A DNA stretch of 64,000 nt. Source: Ruegeria sp. ANG-S4 (GTDB lineage Bacteria; Pseudomonadota; Alphaproteobacteria; Rhodobacterales; Rhodobacteraceae). The notes beneath the pieces were generated by a model, which was not told where the DNA came from, searched no databases, and saw only the letters and a list, made by a program, of their open reading frames with translations. The stretch spans positions 248,001 through 312,000 of the forward strand of contig NZ_JWLK01000004.1 of assembly GCF_000814005.1 (NCBI RefSeq), written 5' to 3'. Each line of letters starts with the position of its first letter. The first letter of the stretch is position 1. Position numbers and translations under genes: made by a program. Positions 9,219-17,439 of this stretch are shown piece by piece.

Positions 9219-10316
9219 TCAGTTTCCGCGGCTTCTTTCCGCCAGACGCTCAAGGTTGACCACGGTCGACAACATGATGCGGTCATGGCTCCAGTCGTCT
9301 GTTTGTTGCAGTGACGCAGAGCCGACTGCGAGCAGCGATCCAAAGACAAGGGAAACTGCGAACACAATAGCGGGCAGTTGCCGCGTTCCGGTCGAGGCGT
9401 CTGCAAGGGCCAGGACGCGCTGCCGCAAAACCCTTTTGGCTTTGCCGCCCGTCACCAATGCAACTTTGAAAACGTAAGACTTCTCGCCAGATACTGTTCG
9501 CGCGCAATAATCCAAAAGGCAGTTTGCATAGTCCGACGTGTCGAGGCGACGTCTCTCGACGATTGATTGGTCGCATCCCAATTCTCTGAGGCGTTCGAAC
9601 TGGTATTTCAGGACGTGATAAGCCGGGTTCCAGAAAAACAGGGGGCGCATAAGCTCGAGCGCAAGCTCCCATTCAACATCACATGCGCGGACATGCTGGA
9701 ACTCGTGCGATATTGCAAATCGCAACTCGTTTGGTTTGTCGAGCAGATGGCTTGGTATGACAACATGGCGCCGAAAAACGCCCCGTACGGCAAACGGCAC
9801 AACGATGCGGTCCGACAAACGAACGTCGACCTTGGCTGTGCTGCGCCACAAATAGCTGCTGTTCACCGTTTCACGGATACGCACCGCGGCAAGGATAACG
9901 CGAAAGACCAGCATTGCGCCCACAACGGCCATCGCAGCTATAACGAGCGTGATCGCCGCGGAGCCGCCGCCCAAAAGCGTATCCTCAAAGTTCTGACGCG
10001 CGTTCAGATAAGCCTCGAATTGTGTTGCCGGAACCGAGATGTCGCCCCGCAAATAGGCGGCCACGGCTATGTCACCGATTGCAACGGCACGCCCCGGCCA
10101 TAGGGCGTCGAATACAATTGGCACGCATAGCGCAAGAAGCGGGCTGAACAGGATGCACAGGAACAGCGTCTTCAGGACCCGCAGGTGGGCCGAATAGTCG
10201 GCTCGCAGCGACGTGCTTGCCAGAAGGGACCTCGCGACCAGCCAGATCAAAGCTGAAAGAACAATTACAACATTCAGTTCGAGATAAATGTCGAGAACCG
10301 GTTTAACCGCCGTCAT
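9219..10316 (-). CDS. M56-family (BlaR1/MecR1-like) membrane metallopeptidase without sensor domain
   Basis: Membrane protein of 365 residues. Transmembrane segments are predicted near 12-32, 48-70 and 117-143, followed by a cytoplasmic zinc-peptidase domain with HEFQH at 204-208 and a downstream glutamate in ERLRELGCD. A last hydrophobic segment lies near residue 320. In BlaR1 the peptidase inactivates the BlaI repressor after beta-lactam binding by an extracytoplasmic penicillin-binding domain. That sensor domain is absent, since fewer than 40 residues follow the last segment. The start overlaps the blaI-like gene by 14 bases and has a good AAGGAG. The signal it senses is unknown. Confidence 0.85.
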   Translation of the reverse strand: MTAVKPVLDIYLELNVVIVLSALIWLVARSLLASTSLRADYSAHLRVLKTLFLCILFSPLLALCVPIVFDALWPGRAVAIGDIAVAAYLRGDISVPATQFEAYLNARQNFEDTLLGGGSAAITLVIAAMAVVGAMLVFRVILAAVRIRETVNSSYLWRSTAKVDVRLSDRIVVPFAVRGVFRRHVVIPSHLLDKPNELRFAISHEFQHVRACDVEWELALELMRPLFFWNPAYHVLKYQFERLRELGCDQSIVERRRLDTSDYANCLLDYCARTVSGEKSYVFKVALVTGGKAKRVLRQRVLALADASTGTRQLPAIVFAVSLVFGSLLAVGSASLQQTDDWSHDRIMLSTVVNLERLAERSRGN

Positions 10317-10716
10317 TTTGCAGTCTCCTTTCTACCAGTGCCCGAATTTCCTCCAAGTCTGCTTCGCTCAGCCCTGCATCATCGACCAGACGGGCCACCA
10401 AAGTTGCCGGCGTATCGTCAAACAATGTACGAGAAAGGTTCTGAAGCGACCTCGCCTGATACCTGTCTTTCTGCAAAAGCGGCTTGTAAATCAGCGTTTT
10501 GCCGTCCTTGCGGCTTTCAACGAACCCTTTTTCATCCAGAATTCGAAGAATGGTCGCGCCGGACGTGTAGGCCAGATTCCTCTCCGGCGGCAGGCGATCA
10601 AGAACGTCACGGACCGATCCCTGACCCAGCGCCCAGAGTTCGTTCATGAACTCCAATTCCACTTCGGTCAGCAGGTTTGTACTTTTTTTCTTTCGCATCG
10701 ATCTCGGTGTCGTCAT
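10303..10716 (-). CDS. BlaI/MecI/CopY-family transcriptional repressor
   Basis: Predicted winged-helix repressor of 137 residues. The N-terminal domain (LTEVELEFMNELWALGQGSVRDV) and the recognition region (TSGATILRILDEKGFVESRKDGK) follow the BlaI/Penicillinase_R pattern, with a helical dimerisation end. It would be relieved by proteolysis through the overlapping downstream M56 peptidase. A start at 10698 (MRKKK) is also possible. No beta-lactamase or copper gene is nearby, so the regulon may be elsewhere, or the neighbouring genes themselves. The gap at 10717-10764 separates it from the glycerol operon end. Confidence 0.88.
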   Translation of the reverse strand: MTTPRSMRKKKSTNLLTEVELEFMNELWALGQGSVRDVLDRLPPERNLAYTSGATILRILDEKGFVESRKDGKTLIYKPLLQKDRYQARSLQNLSRTLFDDTPATLVARLVDDAGLSEADLEEIRALVERRLQNDGG

Positions 10717-10764
10717 TTTTTAGTATGCCTGACAGACAAGCATCCTTTCGCCCTTTCTCAAAGC

Positions 10765-11181
10765 CTAAACTTTCCAGAACACGAAAACGCCCCAGCCCAT
10801 GGCCAAAAACAGGGGTGTCCAGACGGGCTGTCCCACAATTCCCAGCCAGGCAAGGAAGATATAGGCCGACCCAAGAAGGGTGATGAACAACCGGTCGCCC
10901 AAGGTTGTGGTCAGCCCCAAAACGCCTCGTCGCTCTATTCCGTCACGGAACTTGACCACCTCGAGCACACCAATCAGGGCGATTGCCGAGAATATCCCAA
11001 CGAAAACGGCCAGCGTGGCTGGCGTCCAGGCCATCCAGAAATCAGGCCACAGCGGATCGGTCCAAGAGAATCCTTTATCCTCTTGCTGGCCGACATTTCC
11101 CCATCCCGCCTGTGCCTGCGCAAAGGCCGTTGATGGGATGAGAGGAAAGAGAAGAAGAAGTTTCCGCATTTCGAACCTCAT
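10765..11181 (-). CDS. glpU: DUF2160 membrane subunit of the glycerol ABC transporter
   Basis: Small membrane protein of 138 residues with a signal-like first segment (LLLLFPLIPSTAFAQ) and two or three later hydrophobic segments. It belongs to DUF2160, which accompanies glycerol ABC transporters of the Rhizobium glpSTPQUV type. Its contribution to transport is not established. It is the last gene of the operon; its start overlaps the glpQ stop by four bases. The symbol is given by operon position and domain. Confidence 0.75.
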   Translation of the reverse strand: MRFEMRKLLLLFPLIPSTAFAQAQAGWGNVGQQEDKGFSWTDPLWPDFWMAWTPATLAVFVGIFSAIALIGVLEVVKFRDGIERRGVLGLTTTLGDRLFITLLGSAYIFLAWLGIVGQPVWTPLFLAMGWGVFVFWKV

Positions 11182-11975
11182 ACACGTCCCATCGCGAACC
11201 CGCGCGCGATGTAGTTACGAACAAACCAGATGACGATGGCGCCGGGGATGATGGTCAGTGTTCCGGCAGCCGCCAGCAGTCCCAATTCATACCCCGCGCT
11301 GGATGCGGTCCGGGTCATGACGGCAGCGATGGGTTTGGCCTCGACCGCGGTCAGCGTCTTGGCCAGCAGCATCTCGACCCACGAGAACATGAAGCAGAAG
11401 AAGGCCGCGACACCGACGCCGGCTTTGATGTTCGGCAGAAAGATCGTCACGAAGAAACGCGGGAAAGAATAACCGTCGACATAGGCCGTCTCATCAAGTT
11501 CCTTGGGTATACCGCGCATGAATCCTTCCAGAATCCACACCGCCAGCGGCACGTTGAACAGTGTGTGGGCCAGCGCCACGGCCAGATAGGTGTCGAACAG
11601 GTGGATCGACGAATAGAGCTGAAAGAAGGGCAGTGCAAAGACCGCAGCCGGGGCCATCCGGTTGGTCAGCAGCCAAAAGAACAACTGCTTGTCGCCCAAG
11701 AACCGATAGCGCGAGAACGCATAGGCCGCAGGCAAGGCAACACACACCGACAGCACGGTGTTCATCGTCACGTAGATGATCGAATTGATGTAGCCCCAAT
11801 ACCACGTCGGGTCGGTGAAGATCGTGACATAGTTTTCCAGCGTGAAGGTCTGGGGGAACAGGGAAAAGCCCGACAGAATCTCGTTCGTGGTCTTGAACGA
11901 CATCGCCACCAGCCAATAGATCGGCAGCATCAGGAACGCGATATAAAGGATCGGGATGAGGGACCGCTTCTTCAT
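11178..11975 (-). CDS. glpQ: Glycerol ABC transporter permease GlpQ
   Basis: Inner-membrane permease of 265 residues with about six transmembrane segments, of the MalG type. The cytoplasmic EAA-type loop that contacts the ATPases reads ELDETAYVDGYSFPRFFVTI and is followed by FLP. The start overlaps the glpP stop by four bases. With GlpP it would form the transmembrane channel of a carbohydrate-uptake-1-like importer. The glycerol assignment comes from the operon: two ATPases plus a DUF2160 protein. Sequence alone gives only the permease family. Confidence 0.85.
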   Translation of the reverse strand: MKKRSLIPILYIAFLMLPIYWLVAMSFKTTNEILSGFSLFPQTFTLENYVTIFTDPTWYWGYINSIIYVTMNTVLSVCVALPAAYAFSRYRFLGDKQLFFWLLTNRMAPAAVFALPFFQLYSSIHLFDTYLAVALAHTLFNVPLAVWILEGFMRGIPKELDETAYVDGYSFPRFFVTIFLPNIKAGVGVAAFFCFMFSWVEMLLAKTLTAVEAKPIAAVMTRTASSAGYELGLLAAAGTLTIIPGAIVIWFVRNYIARGFAMGRV

Positions 11976-12835
11976 TGCGCGTCATCCTTTGTCATCAGAG
12001 TGTAGAAGACCCAACTGACCAGCAGCGTGATGGCGAAGTAGATCAGGCTCATCGCGGCCGCAGGGCCAAGGTCGAACTGTCCCAGCGCGATCTTCACAAG
12101 GTCGATCGACAGCAGGGTGGTGGAATTGCCGGGGCCACCGCCGGTCAACACGAACGGCTCGGTATAGATGTTGAAGCTGTCCATAAAGCGCAGAAGGATG
12201 GCGATGGTCAGGACGGTTTTCATCTTGGGCAACTGGATGTAGCGGAACACCGACCACGGGCTGGCACCATCGATCTTGGCAGCCTGATAATAGGCATCCG
12301 GGATCGACACGAGGCCCGCATAGCACAGCAAAACGACCAGCGAGGTCCAGTGCCAGACATCCATGACAATGACGGTGATCCAGGCCGACAGCGGCTGTTG
12401 GGTCATGTCATAGTTGATGCCCAGGACGTCATTCAGGAAATACCCCATCAGGCCGATCTTTGGCAGGGTGAAGATGTTCCACATCGACCCAACCACATTC
12501 CACGGGATCAGCATCGGCAGGGCCATCAGGACCAGACAGACGGGCACCCAGAACCCTTTGCGCGGCATAGACAGGGCAACGATGATGCCAAGCGGAACCT
12601 CAATGATCAGGATCAGGAAGGTGAACAGGAACTGCCGCCCCAATGCGGCCTGAAACCGGTCAGAGCGCAGGATTTGTTCGAACCAGCCCAAACCTTCCCA
12701 GAAAAACTGGTTGTTCCCAAAGGTTTCCTGCACCGAATAGTTGACCACCGTCATCATTGGCACCAGCGCGTTGAACGCGACCAGTGCCAGCACGGGAAGG
12801 ACAAAGAACCATGCTTTTTGGTTTTCCGTTCTCAT
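11972..12835 (-). CDS. glpP: Glycerol ABC transporter permease GlpP
   Basis: MalF-type permease of 287 residues with about six transmembrane helices. The EAA loop is recognisable as YYQAAKIDGASPWSVFRYIQ. The ATG overlaps the stop of glpT by four bases, and the gene in turn overlaps glpQ by four, so translation is probably coupled along the operon. It is expected to pair with GlpQ in the membrane and to receive glycerol from GlpV. Confidence 0.86.
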   Translation of the reverse strand: MRTENQKAWFFVLPVLALVAFNALVPMMTVVNYSVQETFGNNQFFWEGLGWFEQILRSDRFQAALGRQFLFTFLILIIEVPLGIIVALSMPRKGFWVPVCLVLMALPMLIPWNVVGSMWNIFTLPKIGLMGYFLNDVLGINYDMTQQPLSAWITVIVMDVWHWTSLVVLLCYAGLVSIPDAYYQAAKIDGASPWSVFRYIQLPKMKTVLTIAILLRFMDSFNIYTEPFVLTGGGPGNSTTLLSIDLVKIALGQFDLGPAAAMSLIYFAITLLVSWVFYTLMTKDDAQ

Positions 12836-13908
12836 TGCGCCCGCTCCTCGGTTGCGATCCAGCCGTCGCGATAGACGCGGGATTGTTCAGGTTTGAATTG
12901 CAGGAAAACGTGTGAACCCAGGTTAGGGGCGTTGTGTTCGGCAACCGCCTTCAAGGCGGTGTTGCCGACCATTGCGCTGACCACGTAATGGCGACCGATG
13001 TCTGAAACCTTGGTGACTTGCGCAGGGATGCCAGTTTCACCAAAACCCACATATTCGGGGCGGATGCCCAGATCGGTGCGGCCGCCGTCGCCACGGGTTG
13101 GGCCTTCCAGCATGACTTCGTGGCCCTCGAACACCGCACGGTCGCCTTTGACTTCGCACGGCAGAACATTCATGCCCGGAGAGCCGATGAAGTGGCCAAC
13201 AAATGTGTGTTGCGGCCGTTCGAACAGTTCGACCGGCGTGCCGATCTGTACCACTTCGCCTTCTTGCATGACGACGACTTCGTCCGCAAAGGTCAGCGCC
13301 TCGGTCTGGTCGTGGGTCACATAGATCATCGTCGCTTTGACGCGCTGGTGCAGTTCCTTCAGCTTGGACCGCAGCTTCCATTTCAGATGCGGGTCGATCA
13401 CGGTCAGCGGTTCGTCAAACATCACCGCGTTCACATCATCGCGGACCAGCCCGCGCCCCATCGAAATCTTCTGCTTGTTGTCCGGGCTCAGGCCGCTGGC
13501 GCGGGTATTCAGCATATCCGTGACATCCAACATCTCGGCGATCTCATCGACGCGGCGTTTGATCGTAGCGGCATCGACGCCGCGGTTCTTCAACGGAAAG
13601 GCGAGGTTTTCGCCCACAGTCATCGTGTCGTAGATTACGGGGAACTGGAAAACCTGCGCAATGTTGCGCTGATCCGGCGGAAGGGCGGTTACGTCCCGGT
13701 CGTCGAACAGGATCTGCCCTTCTGACGGTGTCAAAAGACCCGAGATGATGTTCAGCAGCGTGGACTTGCCACACCCCGACGGGCCCAGCAGTGCATAGGC
13801 ACCGCCATCGCGCCATGTCACGTCGATTTCCTTCAACGCGTAATCCTCGGGACCTTTCGGCGCGGGCATATAGCTGTGTTTGAGGTTGGAGAGATTGATC
13901 TGCGCCAT
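12832..13908 (-). CDS. glpT: Glycerol ABC transporter ATPase GlpT (degenerate signature motif)
   Basis: Nucleotide-binding subunit of 358 residues. Walker A is GPSGCGKST at 42-50, Walker B is VMFDEP at 162-167, and the H-loop histidine is H199 in YVTHDQTEA. The ABC signature, normally LSGGQ, reads LSPDNKQ at 140-146, so the site to which this subunit contributes its signature should be impaired. A C-terminal TOBE-like regulatory domain follows from about residue 240. Its partner GlpS shows the reverse pattern. The gene lies one base from the glpS stop. The symbol is by order relative to Rhizobium glpS-glpT. Confidence 0.86.
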   Translation of the reverse strand: MAQINLSNLKHSYMPAPKGPEDYALKEIDVTWRDGGAYALLGPSGCGKSTLLNIISGLLTPSEGQILFDDRDVTALPPDQRNIAQVFQFPVIYDTMTVGENLAFPLKNRGVDAATIKRRVDEIAEMLDVTDMLNTRASGLSPDNKQKISMGRGLVRDDVNAVMFDEPLTVIDPHLKWKLRSKLKELHQRVKATMIYVTHDQTEALTFADEVVVMQEGEVVQIGTPVELFERPQHTFVGHFIGSPGMNVLPCEVKGDRAVFEGHEVMLEGPTRGDGGRTDLGIRPEYVGFGETGIPAQVTKVSDIGRHYVVSAMVGNTALKAVAEHNAPNLGSHVFLQFKPEQSRVYRDGWIATEERAQ

Positions 13909-13909
13909 G

Positions 13910-14959
13910 TCAGGCCACCCTTTTGCCGTCTTGGCCGAAATACCGGCAATGGGCCGGGTTCATGTAGAAACTGTGGTCTTCGCCCACTTGATAAGGGTGA
14001 ACGCCTGCAGCCAAAGACACCCAGTCGTCGGATCCATGCCGGAAATGAGCACTGGAATCCGAGCCCGAAAGCTCAGTCACGATCACACGCCCGGTCAGTT
14101 CCACATCCGCGTCCGAGGTCCGATACGGCGTCACGCGATGCGGGCGGACCGCGACCATGTACTCTCCGTCCGGCATGTCGGTCACAGTCCAGCCGCCGCC
14201 ACCGGCCAACTGAGCCTGAGTGTTGGACACTGTAATGCCGGCAACGTTGATGGGCGGATCGGAAAACACGCGTGCCGCCGCGATGTTTTCGGGGTTGCGG
14301 TAAATGTCGGCGGTGGGTCCGAACTGTGTCACACGCCCGTCTTCCATCAACGCAGTATAGCCGCCCAGAAGCAGGGCTTCTTCAGGCTCAGATGTTGCGT
14401 AGACGACAACCGCACCGCGTCCTGCAAAGAGGTCGGGCAGCTGCTCGCGCAGTTCTTCGCGCAATTTGTAGTCGAGGTTGGCGAGTGGCTCATCCAGAAA
14501 TACGGCGCGGCTCTCTTTCGCGATGGCGCGCGCCAGGGCCGTACGCTGTTGCTGCCCACCCGACAGCTCGTGCGGACGGCGCTTTAGCATCGGGCGCAAT
14601 TGCAGCAGGTCGGCGGCTTCTTCAACGCGGCCTTCGACCTCGGATTGCGCCATGCCCGCGACGCGCAGCGGCGAGGCGATGTTGTCGAATACGGTCATAT
14701 GCGGGTAGTTCACAAAGAACTGATGCACGAGGCTGATCTGCCGTTTCTGGGTGTTCAGGCGGGTCACATCCTGACCGTCCATCAGGACCTTGCCCGACGC
14801 GATCGGGTCCAGCCCGGCCATCATCTTGATCAGAGACGTTTTGCCCGAACCCGTCGCACCAAGCAGCACATTGAAGTGGCCTGTCTGCAACGTCAGGTTG
14901 GTGGGCTTTATATGGATGACGTTGCCGACCCGTTTGGTCGCGTCTTGAAGTTCGATCAT
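13910..14959 (-). CDS. glpS: Glycerol ABC transporter ATPase GlpS (H-loop histidine replaced)
   Basis: Nucleotide-binding subunit of 349 residues. Walker A is GATGSGKTS near 34-42, the signature is canonical LSGGQQQR at 132-139, and Walker B is VFLDEP at 153-158. The switch motif, normally THDQEEA, reads ATSEPEEA, so serine S190 occupies the histidine position. The ATG at 14959 (MIELQDATKR) is chosen; 22 upstream in-frame codons lack family resemblance. Together with GlpT it would form a heterodimer with one intact and one degenerate ATP site. Confidence 0.87.
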   Translation of the reverse strand: MIELQDATKRVGNVIHIKPTNLTLQTGHFNVLLGATGSGKTSLIKMMAGLDPIASGKVLMDGQDVTRLNTQKRQISLVHQFFVNYPHMTVFDNIASPLRVAGMAQSEVEGRVEEAADLLQLRPMLKRRPHELSGGQQQRTALARAIAKESRAVFLDEPLANLDYKLREELREQLPDLFAGRGAVVVYATSEPEEALLLGGYTALMEDGRVTQFGPTADIYRNPENIAAARVFSDPPINVAGITVSNTQAQLAGGGGWTVTDMPDGEYMVAVRPHRVTPYRTSDADVELTGRVIVTELSGSDSSAHFRHGSDDWVSLAAGVHPYQVGEDHSFYMNPAHCRYFGQDGKRVA

Positions 14960-15005
14960 GTCCGTGGGTTCCGGTCCTTCAGTGCATTGCACTGGTCTTA
15001 GGGCT

Positions 15006-15029
15006 GGGGATGCCGCAATCGGCATCCCC
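15006..15029 (-). repeat. Perfect inverted repeat between glpV and glpS
   Basis: GGGGATGCC (15006-15014) and GGCATCCCC (15021-15029) form a nine-base perfect stem with a six-base loop in the 83-base gap after the binding-protein gene. No T-run follows on the minus strand, so it is more likely to stabilise the glpV transcript or cause partial termination than to end transcription fully. Confidence 0.7.
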
Positions 15030-15042
15030 GGTTTTCAATGGC

Positions 15043-16782
15043 TCACTGAGACTGCCAGCGCTGAACCAGTTCGTCATAGTTGACGGTCTGGCCTTGCGGC
15101 TTTTCGTTCTCAAGCTTGGCCTTGGGCGAACCCGCTTTTTCAAGCCAGAACGCATCGTCCTGCGGTTCGTTCAGACGCGGACCGCAACCGCCATAGACAC
15201 CGGCGCTTTCATCCGCGGCCTGCATGCGGGCCATGGTGATGTCCATCTCTTCAGCCAGACGGTCCATCGCCTCTTGCGGAGTAAACGCTCCCGAGTTCAC
15301 GTCACCGATCTGCTGCCACCAGATCTGGGCGAGCTTGGGATAGTCCGGCACGTTGATGCCGGTCGGCGACCATGCCACACGATCAGGCGAGCGGTAGAAC
15401 TCGACCAGACCACCCAGCTTGGGCGCGCGCTCGGTGAACGACTCATGATTGACCGAGCTGTCGCGAATGAAGGTCAGACCCACCTGGGACTTCTTCACGT
15501 CAACCGTCTTGGACGTCACGAACTGTGCGTAAAGCCAAGCCGCCTGAGCACGATCCGAGGGCGTCGACTTCAGGAAGGTCCAGGAACCCACGTCCTGATA
15601 GCCAACCTTCTGACCTTCTTCCCAATAGGGGCCGTGCGGGCTGGGCGCCATCCGCCACAGCGGCGTGCCCTCGTCATCCACGGTGTTGTTGCCTTCGGAC
15701 TTGGGCTTGACCATGTCAGCGGTAAAGGCGGTGTACCAGAAGATCTGCTGGGCCACGTTGCCCTGGCTGAGTGCAGGCAGCGACTGATAGAAGTCGTAAG
15801 ACGCCGCACCCGGAGGCGCATAGTTCCGCAGCCATTCGTCCCATTTGCGGATCGCATAGACCGCAGCCGGGCCATTCGCAGCACCACCGCGCGAGACGGA
15901 CGCACCCACAGGGTTACAGGTGCCCGCTTCCATGCGGATGCCCCATTCGTCAACGGGAACGCCGTTCGGCTCACCCACGTCACCAGCACCAGCCATCGAG
16001 AGCCACGCGTCAGTCATACGCCACCCTAGGTCAGGCGCGCGCTTGCCGTAATCCATGTGGCCATAGATCGCGACGCCATCGACTTCTTTCACATCATTGG
16101 TGAAGAACTCGGCGATGTCCTCATAGGCCGACCAGTTGACCGGCACACCCAGATCATAGCCGTATTTTTCCTTGAACGCGGCCTTGTTGTCCTCGTCATC
16201 GAACCAGTCCTTGCGGAACCAGTAGAGGTTCGCGAATTGCTGATCCGGCAACTGGTAAAGTTTGCCGTCCGGCCCGGTCGTGAACTGAATGCCCATGAAG
16301 TCATCCAGGTCCAGCGTCGGCGAGGTCGTCGCAGCCCAATCACCTTCCATCATGTCGGTCAAAGGATAGGCGAGTTGCAGGCGCGAGTGGGTTCCGATCA
16401 GGTCGCTGTCGTTGACGTAGCCATCATAGAGATTCCGGCCTGTCTGCATCTGGGTCTGAACGGCCTGAACCACCTCGCCCTCACCAAGAATCTGATGGTT
16501 GACCTTGATGCCGGTGATTTCCTCGAACGCCTTGGCGAGAACCTCGGATTCATAGGAATGCGTTGGAATGCCTTCGGACAGGACGTTGATTTCCATACCG
16601 GAATAAGGTTCAGCAGCTTTGATGAACCACTGCATTTCTGCCATCTGTTCGTCTTTCGACAGGGTCGATGGCTGGAATTCGTCGTCGATCCAACGTTGTG
16701 CTGCGGCTTCGTCGGCCCAAGCAGGACCGTGCCCCGCAATGACGGCAGCCGCCGCCACTGCGGAAAGTAGATGTCTCCGCAT
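15043..16782 (-). CDS. glpV: Glycerol ABC transporter substrate-binding protein GlpV
   Basis: Periplasmic binding protein of 579 residues, long for the family, as is usual for glycerol-type binding proteins. The signal peptide is MRRHLLSAVAAAAVIAGHGPAWA, with cleavage near 23. The mature part has the extracellular solute-binding fold type 1, including a YSGMEINVLSEG start. The ATG at 16782 has a strong AGGAG. It is the first gene of a six-gene operon, as expected for the most abundant component. The glycerol specificity is inferred from the whole operon (two ATPases and DUF2160). Confidence 0.88.
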   Translation of the reverse strand: MRRHLLSAVAAAAVIAGHGPAWADEAAAQRWIDDEFQPSTLSKDEQMAEMQWFIKAAEPYSGMEINVLSEGIPTHSYESEVLAKAFEEITGIKVNHQILGEGEVVQAVQTQMQTGRNLYDGYVNDSDLIGTHSRLQLAYPLTDMMEGDWAATTSPTLDLDDFMGIQFTTGPDGKLYQLPDQQFANLYWFRKDWFDDEDNKAAFKEKYGYDLGVPVNWSAYEDIAEFFTNDVKEVDGVAIYGHMDYGKRAPDLGWRMTDAWLSMAGAGDVGEPNGVPVDEWGIRMEAGTCNPVGASVSRGGAANGPAAVYAIRKWDEWLRNYAPPGAASYDFYQSLPALSQGNVAQQIFWYTAFTADMVKPKSEGNNTVDDEGTPLWRMAPSPHGPYWEEGQKVGYQDVGSWTFLKSTPSDRAQAAWLYAQFVTSKTVDVKKSQVGLTFIRDSSVNHESFTERAPKLGGLVEFYRSPDRVAWSPTGINVPDYPKLAQIWWQQIGDVNSGAFTPQEAMDRLAEEMDITMARMQAADESAGVYGGCGPRLNEPQDDAFWLEKAGSPKAKLENEKPQGQTVNYDELVQRWQSQ

Positions 16783-16862
16783 CTGTCTCCTCCCAAAGAT
16801 TATGGTTATCCGGCACGCACCGGATGGCCGTCAGCATCAGCGATTTAGAGGTGACGTGTCAA

Positions 16863-16876
16863 ACTAAATTTTTAGT
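16863..16876. promoter_or_regulatory. AT-rich palindrome, candidate operator of the glp operon
   Basis: ACTAAA-TT-TTTAGT is a perfect inverted repeat 81-94 bases upstream of the glpV start, inside the AT-rich segment. The position suits a repressor site. A GlpR-type (DeoR family) regulator would be the natural candidate but is not in this window. Confidence 0.4.
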
Positions 16877-16907
16877 AAATGTTAAAAGTGCATAAATAAC
16901 AAAGTTA

Positions 16908-16927
16908 TAACACTATTTTCGGTGTTA
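16908..16927. promoter_or_regulatory. TAACAC-N8-GTGTTA palindrome, candidate operator of the glp operon
   Basis: Perfect six-base arms, TAACAC at 16908-16913 and GTGTTA at 16922-16927, separated by eight bases. It is about 130 bases upstream of glpV. The spacing would place the half-sites on one face of the helix, as for a dimeric regulator. Confidence 0.4.
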
Positions 16928-17100
16928 CAGACTGCAAGTTCAGGCAAGCCCAATCCCGGCAATCACTGCCAAAGAAACCCGCTGGTTCCGTTCGCGCGGC
17001 CGCCGCTGGTGGCCTGCCTGCAGGCCAATACACCAAGCAGGAGTCGACCCAAAGGGACGCCAACTTGACCATTGCGGCACGGGTCGCTAAGGCCGCCTTC

Positions 17101-17439
17101 ATGGAAAAGCAAAAAAAACCCTCACGGCAGCAGGTCTATACCCTGTTGGTCCAAATCGGTCGCAAGGACGGTGATGGCCTGCCTGAAGGGGCGACCGGGG
17201 CTGCGCTGATGTGTTTTGCCAGCGGCGTGGATGAGGCCGAAGCCGTGCGCGAAACAGTCGCCATCCTGAAACAGGCGGACACAGCACCCCTTGATGTCAC
17301 GGGTTATGGCACACTGGCCGAGCGCGAGGCGCAAGGGCACGAAATTGACGCGGACGAAAGGGCACTGATGCAAAGGGCGTTGGACGAAAACGCCGTCATC
17401 GTCGCGCAGATGACCCCGTTTTATGGCGATGAAGACTAG
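17101..17439 (+). CDS. Conserved hypothetical protein
   Basis: Soluble predicted protein of 112 residues; no signal peptide or membrane segment. The sequence is acidic toward the end, with an alternating helical character (EAEAVRETVAILKQAD and DADERALMQRALDENAVIV). I do not recognise the family. The ATG at 17101 is favoured; a TTG at 17065 would add 12 residues. The stop overlaps the stop of the convergent receptor gene by four bases. Coding quality is supported by length and a clean frame, but function is unknown. Confidence 0.6.
   Translation: MEKQKKPSRQQVYTLLVQIGRKDGDGLPEGATGAALMCFASGVDEAEAVRETVAILKQADTAPLDVTGYGTLAEREAQGHEIDADERALMQRALDENAVIVAQMTPFYGDED

Larger units (their letters stand above)
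16783..17100. other. 318-base intergenic region upstream of the glycerol operon
   Basis: The part nearest glpV (about 16855-16930) is strikingly AT-rich for this genome and holds two palindromes listed separately; it probably contains the glpV promoter on the minus strand. The GC-rich remainder (about 16930-17100) shows no gene or RNA that I can support, apart from a possible early TTG start at 17065 for the next gene. Confidence 0.6.
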
